From the NCBI GenBank assembly GCA_023430725.1, contig JAEYZD010000154.1, positions 1 through 15,373 on the forward strand: a stretch of DNA of 15,373 nt, in the 5' to 3' direction. The stretch comes from Bacteroidota bacterium (GTDB lineage Bacteria > Bacteroidota > Bacteroidia > Bacteroidales > VadinHA17). This document shows positions 1-5,820 of the stretch, piece by piece (within the stretch, counting starts at the first letter, position 1; every line of letters begins with the position of its first letter). The notes beneath the pieces are model-generated. The model searched no databases. It had not been told where the DNA came from and saw only the letters and a list, made by a program, of their open reading frames with translations. A program made the translations under genes and the position numbers.

Positions 1-402
1 GATGTCACCTGCAGCCTCGGAGGAGACATTGACATACAGGAATCCGTCATCATATGTAAATTGACTTTCAATGCTTTTGCTCATCTCGTATGCAAGCATC
101 TCATAGGTAGCCTCCTCACCTGCAGATGAGAGATAAACGCCCATTACCGAATCGCAATTGAACGCCGCCGGGATGTTTTCATCTGTCAGGTTTTCAAGGC
201 AGATCTCATTAGCCCCAAGAAAAATAGAATTGGATGGACGGGTATTAAGCAGGCTGGTCAGTGTCTTGGTCAGGCCCTGGAATTTCACACCCTGCTGGCG
301 GGTTGTGTCTGCGGGCTGATCTTTCGCATTGGCTGATACAATGCAATTGACCAGGATCAGGACCAAAAGCACAAGCCTTGTTTGAAAAGAGGAGGATCTC
401 AT
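1..402 (-). CDS. Secreted protein of unknown function, 5' part only
   Basis: An open reading frame of 134 codons starts with ATG at 402 and runs off the left edge, so the C-terminus is missing. The first 26 residues form a clear Sec signal peptide: a short polar/basic start, a Leu/Val-rich core (RLVLLVLILVN) and a likely signal peptidase I site after SANA. The Cys in the core is preceded by Asn and does not make a good lipobox. The visible mature part (FQGLTKTLTSLLNTRPSNS and onward) contains two Cys and matches no family I recognise. The start is chosen because the signal peptide begins there. No TAnnTTTG box was found directly upstream, and the neighbour at 634 is divergent. The reading frame and export are well supported; the function is not known. 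Confidence 0.7.
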   Translation of the reverse strand, partial: MRSSSFQTRLVLLVLILVNCIVSANAKDQPADTTRQQGVKFQGLTKTLTSLLNTRPSNSIFLGANEICLENLTDENIPAAFNCDSVMGVYLSSAGEEATYEMLAYEMSKSIESQFTYDDGFLYVNVSSEAAGDI

Positions 403-583
403 TTGCTGATTCCGGTTTCTATTCTGGTAGTAAACTATGGAACCAGGTATCTATTGTCTTGAATCCTGTTTTGATTCCATCGCCGGTCAGATTACACCCT
501 TGTTCTATTTAATTGGTCAGGACCTGTGGGCTATTCCCCTTTTTTACAGGCTGTTTGACAGTTTAGCGAATGTCGTTACATAA

Positions 584-615
584 TTTCAATATTCATCTTA
601 TAATAGTTAGCTTTG
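584..615 (+). promoter_or_regulatory. Promoter of the Cys-rich exported protein gene
   Basis: A perfect Bacteroidetes -7 box, TAGCTTTG, lies at 608-615. A near -33 element, TTTC at 584-587, sits 20 bp upstream. Transcription would begin at about 621-622. The box covers the in-frame TTG at 613, so that codon cannot be the translation start, which favours the ATG at 634. Confidence 0.55.
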
Positions 616-633
616 ATTCCTGTTGAATATAAG

Positions 634-1188
634 ATGGACAGGAAGGGATTTCTCAAAAAGAGCTGCATGGCGGGGGCCTGCTGGTGCGGTTTCGGGGCGA
701 TAACACTGAATGGGTCCGGTAACAGCCGGGTAGACCAGGAAAACGGTAACCCGGTGGCGCATCGGTGGCTCATTAATCTTCTTGAGAACCTTGGTCAGAA
801 CATTGACGGGAAGGAACTCAGAAGGATTGTCAAGATGTCCGCTGTAGCGCATTACGATCATCTGAAGATGGATGAACTTCTTGCAGACTACAAGGGCAAA
901 CTAAGTGAATTCATCGGGTTTCTGGAAAAGGAATGGGGCTGGAAAGTTGACTATGATGAAGTTACAGGAGTTTTAACAGCTGATGAGAACAAGACATATT
1001 GCGTCTGCCCGGTTCTGGATAAGGCAACTCTGCCAGGTTCGGAGGTGATCTGTAACTGTTCGGAAGGGTTTGCCGAGCTCATGTTCTCAGGAGTTGCCGG
1101 AGTAGAGGTTTCGGCACAGGTCATCTCCTCGGTGAGAAGGGGTGACCGGACCTGTGTTTACAGGATTGAAATCCCTGCAAAAGCTTGA
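634..1188 (+). CDS. Small Cys-rich exported protein, possibly DUF6144-like
   Basis: This 184-residue protein starts at ATG 634 (MDRKGFLKKS). An upstream in-frame TTG at 613 is rejected because it lies inside the promoter -7 box. The N-terminus resembles a degenerate twin-arginine signal (DRKGFLKK) followed by a Cys-rich, weakly hydrophobic stretch (MAGACWCGFGAI), so it may be exported folded or be membrane-anchored. The C-terminal half carries two CxC pairs, at C123/C125 (YCVCP) and C140/C142 (CNCSEG), then a GDRTCVYRI ending. That ending recalls the C-terminus of V4R-like or L-2-amino-thiazoline-4-carboxylate-hydrolase-like proteins, including the family I remember as DUF6144. The Cys pairs suggest metal or cluster binding, or disulfides. 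The gene is monocistronic and converges on the TerC gene with a 74-bp gap and no clear terminator. The gene is certain, the family uncertain, and the substrate unknown. Confidence 0.75.
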   Translation: MDRKGFLKKSCMAGACWCGFGAITLNGSGNSRVDQENGNPVAHRWLINLLENLGQNIDGKELRRIVKMSAVAHYDHLKMDELLADYKGKLSEFIGFLEKEWGWKVDYDEVTGVLTADENKTYCVCPVLDKATLPGSEVICNCSEGFAELMFSGVAGVEVSAQVISSVRRGDRTCVYRIEIPAKA

Positions 1189-1262
1189 ATCGGACGGAAT
1201 GAAAAGGTGATACCTCCTCCTGTTAACTGATGGGAGACATCAGCCTGCCGCTTGAATACCTG

Positions 1263-2318
1263 TCATGATTTAATTTCGTCGCTTCTCTTCCCCGGGAATG
1301 CCAGTGACGCCATGATGCTTATCAACAGTGTGCCGGCGATAATGTACAATGAGTATGTGGTTTGGTAGCCTATGTTGTCCAGCCAGGTGTGAAACAGCAA
1401 CTTGAAGCCTACAAAGGCCAGCAGAAATGAGATTCCCACCTTGAGGAAACGGAAGAGATTGACAAGCTTTGCCAGCAGGAAGAAGAGCGAACGGAGACCG
1501 ATTATTGCAAAGACATTGGAGAAAAATACGATATAAGGGTCGGTCGTGATTGAGAAGATTGCCGGAATTGAATCCAATGCAAAGATCACATCCGTGAACT
1601 CAATCATAATCAATACGATAAACAGAGGCGTAAAAAAGAACTTACCGTCTATTCTCGTCCAGAATTTGTTTTCAATATATTCAGGGTAGATGTTGATATG
1701 TCCTGAAAGGAACCTTACAAGCCAGTGTTTCTGTATATCAGTTTTCTCATCCCTGTTCCTGGTGACAAACATATGTATGCCGGAATAGATCAGGAATGCG
1801 CCGAAGATCAGCAGCAGCCAGCTGAATCTGTGAATCAGTGCAGAACCGGCGAAGATAAAAATGAACCTGAGAACTATAGCCCCCAAAACGCCCCAGAAGA
1901 GCACCGGCTTGTAATTCTGCGGCGCAACGGAGAATCCTGTCAGTATCATCAGGATCACAAATACGTTGTCTATTGAAAGGGTATACTCGAGCAGGTAGCC
2001 GGTAATATAGTTCAGCGCAAGCTCCTTCCGGTACAGGTCCACTGCTGCTCCGAAATCGTCAGGCAGCTTAAGGGCAGGCTGATATAGCGAAACATAGGCT
2101 TTCAGTGATTCCCAGTCGCTGATTCCGTGAATTATTTGTCCGTAATAACGGATAAAAAAATAGAAGCCTACTGCCAGGCTGACCCATACGGTTGTCCATA
2201 TTAGTGATTCCTTCAGGGAGACTGTATGGTATCCGCGGCCCACAAGGAGAAGGTCGATCAGAAGGACCGAGACTATCAATACGCCGAAGATTGCAAAGAA
2301 AAGGGTTGGAGTAAGCAC
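1263..2318 (-). CDS. TerC family integral membrane protein
   Basis: This 351-residue inner-membrane protein belongs to the TerC/Alx family, whose studied members export Mn(II) or help load metal onto exported proteins; the tellurite link is historical. There are about nine hydrophobic segments. The two family signatures are visible: GYLLEYTLSIDNVFV at 107-121 and MIEFTDVIFALDSIPAIFS at 238-256. Their acidic residues (E111, D117, E240, D243, D249) are the expected metal ligands. A soluble insert of about 45 residues (60-104) separates TM2 from the first signature. The start is GTG at 2318, giving the usual N-terminus with a hydrophobic first helix, then DLLLVGRGYHTVS. A -7 box lies just upstream. 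The gene stands alone. The family call is firm, but which metal it moves cannot be read from the sequence. Confidence 0.92.
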   Translation of the reverse strand: MLTPTLFFAIFGVLIVSVLLIDLLLVGRGYHTVSLKESLIWTTVWVSLAVGFYFFIRYYGQIIHGISDWESLKAYVSLYQPALKLPDDFGAAVDLYRKELALNYITGYLLEYTLSIDNVFVILMILTGFSVAPQNYKPVLFWGVLGAIVLRFIFIFAGSALIHRFSWLLLIFGAFLIYSGIHMFVTRNRDEKTDIQKHWLVRFLSGHINIYPEYIENKFWTRIDGKFFFTPLFIVLIMIEFTDVIFALDSIPAIFSITTDPYIVFFSNVFAIIGLRSLFFLLAKLVNLFRFLKVGISFLLAFVGFKLLFHTWLDNIGYQTTYSLYIIAGTLLISIMASLAFPGKRSDEIKS

Positions 2319-2341
2319 GTGTCTGAGGTTTAAATTATGCG

Positions 2342-2349
2342 CAAAAATA
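2342..2349 (-). promoter_or_regulatory. -7 box of the terC-family gene
   Basis: The minus strand reads TATTTTTG, a perfect TAnnTTTG box, 23 bases before the GTG start. The leader would be under 20 nt. No -33 TTG is visible at the expected distance, so the promoter is probably weak or assisted. Confidence 0.4.
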
Positions 2350-2476
2350 ACAGATCAGCAGTGACTTGGTTCAGTATTACGGCCAGAGCGACTGAAATAT
2401 TTTTGGAGGGGGGCGGGCGGATACGAGAGAGATAGGATTACTCGCTGTGCTCATGATCCATCAGGGGGGCTCCGGA

Positions 2477-2588
2477 CAAGAAACTATCCGCCTTCGGCCT
2501 CCTTTTTTATTTTTCAGGATCCTCTTTGAAGCAAGCTTCGGAGGCTCCTTCAAAATAAAAAATCCTGCTTGCGCAGGATAGTTTCTTG
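2477..2588. repeat. 112-bp near-palindromic element abutting the tRNA-Arg 3' end
   Basis: The element is bounded by a perfect 13-bp inverted repeat: CAAGAAACTATCC at 2477-2489 and its complement at 2576-2588. The dyad continues inward: a T-run/A-run pair (2503-2514 and 2552-2562), AGGATCCTC at 2516-2524 against GAGGCTCCT at 2541-2549 (8 of 9 pairs), and GAAGC/GCTTC around the centre at 2533. A separate hairpin in the right arm is the tRNA terminator. No open reading frame fits inside. The right end is the base next to the tRNA discriminator base. It may be a small palindromic intergenic repeat or a species-specific tRNA 3' trailer. Only this copy is in the window. Confidence 0.6.
2552..2579 (-). 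terminator. Rho-independent terminator of tRNA-Arg
   Basis: Read on the minus strand, a perfect 7-bp stem ATCCTGC/GCAGGAT with a 4-base loop (2562-2579) is followed by the T-rich run TTTTTTATTTT. It starts 10 bases after the tRNA 3' end and lies inside the larger palindromic element. Confidence 0.7.
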
Positions 2589-2662
2589 TGATCCCGACAG
2601 GATTCAAACCTGTAACCTTCTGATCCGTAGTCAGATGCTCTATTCAGTTAAGCTACGGGACC
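2589..2662 (-). tRNA. tRNA-Arg (anticodon ACG)
   Basis: The minus strand folds as a complete 74-base tRNA ending at discriminator base A. The acceptor stem GGTCCCG/CGGGATC has one G-U pair. The D arm is GCTT/GAGC. The anticodon stem TCTGA/TCAGA encloses the loop CTACGGA, which gives anticodon ACG. The T arm is ACAGG/CCTGT with loop TTTGAAT. CCA is not encoded, so it must be added after transcription. ACG normally becomes ICG by TadA deamination and reads CGU, CGC and CGA codons. A terminator follows directly and a -7 box precedes it, so it is a single-gene unit. Confidence 0.96.
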
Positions 2663-2673
2663 TTTTGAGGCTG

Positions 2674-2681
2674 CAAATATA
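2674..2681 (-). promoter_or_regulatory. -7 box of tRNA-Arg
   Basis: The minus strand reads TATATTTG, a perfect TAnnTTTG box, 11 bases before the mature tRNA 5' end. This leaves a leader of about 5 nt for RNase P. No good -33 TTG is seen. Confidence 0.5.
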
Positions 2682-2735
2682 TTAAATTTTCCTTTTCCAT
2701 TCCGAAGAAAATTTATTTATCCGGACCTGATTGCC

Positions 2736-2798
2736 TACTTTTGTGAGTGGACTGCAGTCCAGGAGGTCATCTTCAGGCGCATCGAACTATTCGGTGCG
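2736..2798 (+). promoter_or_regulatory. Promoter and structured leader of the AsmA-like gene
   Basis: A perfect -7 box, TACTTTTG, lies at 2736-2743 with no clear -33. At the expected transcription start is a perfect 14-bp palindrome, TGGACTGCAGTCCA (2748-2761), a candidate operator. Further down the leader, CGCATCGAA (2778-2786) pairs with TTCGGTGCG (2790-2798) across a 3-base loop, with one G-U pair, and is followed by GTTTT. The leader is about 85 nt long. Confidence 0.45.
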
Positions 2799-2834
2799 GT
2801 TTTCCGTTAAAAACAAATATTGCTTATTAAATCT

Positions 2835-5639
2835 ATGAAAAAAGGACTGAAAATATCCGGAATCGTGCTTCTGTCACTGATGACTGTAATAATTGCGGCG
2901 GCAATAATCATCCCTGTAGCCTTCAAGGACAGAATTAAAGCAAAGGTCGAAGCGGGCCTTAACGAAAAGATAAACGCGAAGGTCACTTTTGGCGATTATC
3001 GGCTGAGTCTTTTCCGGGCTTTCCCCAACGCCTCCTTCTCAATGAATAATCTCAGCGTCACGGGAACGGGTGAGTTTGAAGGCGACACCCTGGCTGCAGT
3101 GAAATCACTCGGTATCGTAATTAACCTGAAAAGTCTCTTCAGCGACAAGGGCTATGAGATCAAATCGATCAATATTGACAGGCCGCTTGTCAACGCAATA
3201 ATAAACAGTGACGGACAGGCAAACTGGGATATAATGAAGGAGCAGACAACGCCGGATTTGGATTCACCGCAACCGGAAAGTGAAGGGGAAGCCGAAGCAC
3301 CAGGCCTTACGATGAGTCTGCGCAGTTTTGCCGTAAATGACGGCAGGCTCAGTTACACTGACCATGAATCGGATATGTCAGCATCGCTGGAGGATCTCGG
3401 TTTCAATCTCTCAGGAAACATGGCCGGATCAAAGTCAGTACTTGATCTTGATATGCAGGCGGGCAAGGCAAATCTTGTCATGGACAAGGTCCCCTGGCTG
3501 ACAGATGCCACAATCGGATTCAGGGCCGGTATTGATGCAATGCCTGACTCGATGAAGTTCAAATTAAGGGAAAACGTGCTCAGGATCAATGACATTTCCC
3601 TGAACTTCTCAGGCACTGTTGCCATGCCCGGTGATGACATAGATCTTGACATGGTCTTCAGTGCACCGGAAACCTCTTTCAAGTCGCTGCTTTCCCTTAT
3701 TCCTGCATTTTACATGCAGGGTTATGAGGATCTGCAGGCTTCGGGAACAGTGGCTCTCGGCGGGGAAATCAAAGGCGTTTACAGCTCAGCTGACAGCATC
3801 CTGCCGGATGTAACACTGAATCTTCAGGTTAATAACGGCATCATCAGTTATCCTGCGCTGCCTGAAAAAATCACCGATATCAATATCGTCGGGAGAGTGC
3901 TGACAGACGGCACCGACATGGACAAAACAGTGGCTGACGTGAGCCGCTTCCATTTCATGCTTGCCGGCAATCCATTTGACATGAACCTCTCCATGGCAAC
4001 CCCACTGAGTGATCCGGCCGTCAAAGCCATGGCGAAGGGCAAAATTGACCTTGCGAAGCTGCAGCAGGCCATACCGATTGACAGCATAACTCTGAGCGGT
4101 CTGCTTGATGTATCGCTGGATATGGAAGGGAGGATGTCAATGATTGAAAATAAGGAATATGAAAAGTTCCGGGCGGCGGGTGACCTTAAGATATCAGATA
4201 TGGCGATTGCAATGGCGGATCTGCCTGACATGAAGATTAGCAATGCAATCTTTGCATTTACCCCATCATTTGCGGAAATGACAGAGCTGAAGGCCACAAT
4301 GGGGCAGGGCAGCGACTTTTCACTCTCGGGCAGGCTGGAGAACTACATCCCTTATCTCTTCTCTGACGGCACCGTCAAGGGTAATCTGTCATTGAGATCT
4401 GATAAGATCGACATGAACGAGATCATGGATTATGTTCCTTCTGACACCGTGGAAACTGACACTGTTCCAATGGAGGTGATCAGGATTCCCTCTGACATCG
4501 ACTTCGCACTTGATGCCCGTGTTGGCAGTCTGAATTACGGCCTGCTAAGGGCAAGGGAAGTGGCCGGCAATATTACAGTGCGGGAGGGGGTGGTAACCGT
4601 CAGTGAGACAGGAATGAAGACCCTTGGCGGATCGCTGCTGGTCAATGCTGCCTATGATACCCGTGATACCCTGAAGCCGCTTGTGGATGCCGGGATGCTC
4701 ATAAGCACTGTCAGCATAAGGGAGGCCTTCGACGCCTTCAATACAGTGAGGCAACTGATGCCTGCCGCAGCCGGATTGGGCGGCAATGTCTCGGCGAAGA
4801 TTGATTTCAGCAGCACACTCGGAAATGGGATGATGCCGATTCTCAGCTCCCTGTCAGGTACCGGAGAGGTCAGCTCGGAGTCGGTGCAGATAGTGGAGTC
4901 GGGCATTTTTGACAAAATAAAAGGGATGCTTAAGATTGATCCGTCATATACAAATATTATAAAGGATCTGAAGGCAACCTTCATAATCAATGACGGAAGG
5001 CTTTATGTCAAGCCTTTTGACACCAGGCTGGGAAATATAAAACTCAATGTTTCCGGTGACCAGGGTCTTGACAGGACCATCAACTACCTTGTCAGGACCG
5101 AGATTCCGAGGGCGGAACTTGGTGAAGCCGCAGGGGCCCTGATGAGCACTTTCGCAGCACAGGCCTCAGCCCTGGGGTTTGACGCGGCACCTCCGGAAGT
5201 GATCAGGGTGAACCTGAACATCGGAGGCACTGTGCGCAACCCATCAATCTTGCCATCATTTGCCGGAGGGGCGGTTAAATCGATGGCAGCATCGGTGGCA
5301 GATACAGTCAAACAGGAGGTTGTGGAGAAGGTCAATGAAGCTGCCAGGCAACAGGCGGACAGGATTCTGAAGGAGGCTGAGGAAAAGGCACAGAAGCTGC
5401 GTGATGAGGCAGCCAGGTCTGCGGAGGTGATACGAACCGAGGCTGACCTTAGGGGCAAGAAGCTGATCAAAGATGCCGAGGCCCAGGGCCCCCTCGCTGT
5501 TATCGCTGCAAAAAGGGCAGCCGAAGGCCTTAACCGCGAGGCTGACAAGAGAGCCACGCAGCTGGTTACCGAAGCTGACAGAAGAGCTGATCAGGTCCTG
5601 GCTGAGGCAAAGTCAAAGGCTGAGGAGTTGCTGAAATAG
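2835..5639 (+). CDS. AsmA-like envelope protein with a hendecad-repeat C-terminal helix
   Basis: This 934-residue protein is placed in the AsmA family, whose long beta-rich members bridge the inner membrane and periplasm and are linked to lipid transport and outer-membrane assembly. Residues 8-30 form an N-terminal membrane anchor. The part after it (KVEAGLNEKINAKVTFGDY, then FRAFPNASFSMNNLSVTG) is the AsmA N-terminal signature as found in Bacteroidota. The middle is a long alternating polar/apolar beta region, and about residues 650-810 resemble the AsmA C-terminal domain (KIDFSSTLGNG, FDTRLGNIKLNVSG). Residues 835-934 are a charged Ala-rich helix built of 11-residue units, which the usual family lacks. 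ATG 2835 is preferred over the in-frame TTG at 2820 because MKKGLKISG gives a normal anchor. The gene is monocistronic, with a promoter upstream and a terminator downstream. The family is well supported; the lipid substrate is unknown. Confidence 0.88.
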   Translation: MKKGLKISGIVLLSLMTVIIAAAIIIPVAFKDRIKAKVEAGLNEKINAKVTFGDYRLSLFRAFPNASFSMNNLSVTGTGEFEGDTLAAVKSLGIVINLKSLFSDKGYEIKSINIDRPLVNAIINSDGQANWDIMKEQTTPDLDSPQPESEGEAEAPGLTMSLRSFAVNDGRLSYTDHESDMSASLEDLGFNLSGNMAGSKSVLDLDMQAGKANLVMDKVPWLTDATIGFRAGIDAMPDSMKFKLRENVLRINDISLNFSGTVAMPGDDIDLDMVFSAPETSFKSLLSLIPAFYMQGYEDLQASGTVALGGEIKGVYSSADSILPDVTLNLQVNNGIISYPALPEKITDINIVGRVLTDGTDMDKTVADVSRFHFMLAGNPFDMNLSMATPLSDPAVKAMAKGKIDLAKLQQAIPIDSITLSGLLDVSLDMEGRMSMIENKEYEKFRAAGDLKISDMAIAMADLPDMKISNAIFAFTPSFAEMTELKATMGQGSDFSLSGRLENYIPYLFSDGTVKGNLSLRSDKIDMNEIMDYVPSDTVETDTVPMEVIRIPSDIDFALDARVGSLNYGLLRAREVAGNITVREGVVTVSETGMKTLGGSLLVNAAYDTRDTLKPLVDAGMLISTVSIREAFDAFNTVRQLMPAAAGLGGNVSAKIDFSSTLGNGMMPILSSLSGTGEVSSESVQIVESGIFDKIKGMLKIDPSYTNIIKDLKATFIINDGRLYVKPFDTRLGNIKLNVSGDQGLDRTINYLVRTEIPRAELGEAAGALMSTFAAQASALGFDAAPPEVIRVNLNIGGTVRNPSILPSFAGGAVKSMAASVADTVKQEVVEKVNEAARQQADRILKEAEEKAQKLRDEAARSAEVIRTEADLRGKKLIKDAEAQGPLAVIAAKRAAEGLNREADKRATQLVTEADRRADQVLAEAKSKAEELLK

Positions 5640-5667
5640 CCGGCTCCAAAAAGTAGACAGATTCTGG

Positions 5668-5697
5668 AAAGAGGTTATAATGACCTCTTTTTTATTT
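5668..5697 (+). terminator. Rho-independent terminator of the AsmA-like gene
   Basis: AAAGAGGT (5668-5675) pairs with ACCTCTTT (5683-5690) across a 7-base loop and runs into a T-rich tract to about 5697. It separates the AsmA-like gene from the regulatory array of the next operon. Confidence 0.8.
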
Positions 5698-5716
5698 TGT
5701 TACACTCTCGGTGTGC

Positions 5717-5778
5717 CGTTACAATCTTGTAACATAAGTGTCATTTAATCGTTACCGGTTTTTAACACTGTTGTAACA
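5717..5778 (+). promoter_or_regulatory. Six-unit, 11-bp-period operator array (PhoB-box-like)
   Basis: Six 7-base units start exactly 11 bp apart: CGTTACA (5717), TGTAACA (5728), TGTCATT (5739), CGTTACC (5750), TTTAACA (5761) and TGTAACA (5772). Column agreement is Y 6/6, G 5/6, T 6/6, any base, A 6/6, C 5/6, A 4/6. The 4-bp spacers are mostly A/T. A 7+4 unit at 11-bp period is the PhoB-box architecture (enterobacterial unit CTGTCAT), and OmpR-family activators bind such tandem sites head to tail. 5728-5745 taken as one box matches the E. coli consensus at 13 of 18 positions by my count. Because YGTnACR is itself nearly palindromic, unit orientation is ambiguous, and 5718-5733 is also a 16-bp dyad. 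The periodicity is seen; PhoB as the binder is inferred. Confidence 0.55.
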
Positions 5779-5787
5779 TTCCAGGCT

Positions 5788-5795
5788 GACTTTTG
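5788..5795 (+). promoter_or_regulatory. -7 box of the TonB receptor operon
   Basis: GACTTTTG matches TAnnTTTG at 5 of 6 fixed positions. It begins 9 bp after the last unit of the 11-bp array and has no -33 TTG at normal spacing, as expected for an activator-dependent promoter. Transcription would start near 5802, about 20 nt before the receptor ATG. Confidence 0.45.
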
Positions 5796-5820
5796 CACCG
5801 AATTCAAGTCAACCATCAAG

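Noticed and set aside
613..633. TTG start seven codons upstream of the Cys-rich protein
   Set aside because: The TTG lies inside the perfect -7 box at 608-615, so it cannot be in the transcript.
3848..4297. Minus-strand ORF of 149 codons inside the AsmA-like gene
   Set aside because: It is antisense to an intact 934-residue gene, has low-complexity Ser/Ile composition, and has no supporting signals.
5084..5557. Minus-strand ORF of 157 codons opposite the AsmA-like gene
   Set aside because: It is a shadow of the Ala/Glu-rich helical repeat; the Ser/Ala-rich product has no family features and no promoter.
5337..5636. Regular 33-bp spacing read as a tandem DNA repeat or CRISPR-like array
   Set aside because: The period exists at protein level only; the DNA units have diverged, there are no constant repeats with unique spacers, and the frame is open throughout.
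5700..5820. Fur box controlling the TonB receptor
   Set aside because: No GATAAT-type hexamer array is present; the only ordered repeats are the YGTnACA units.
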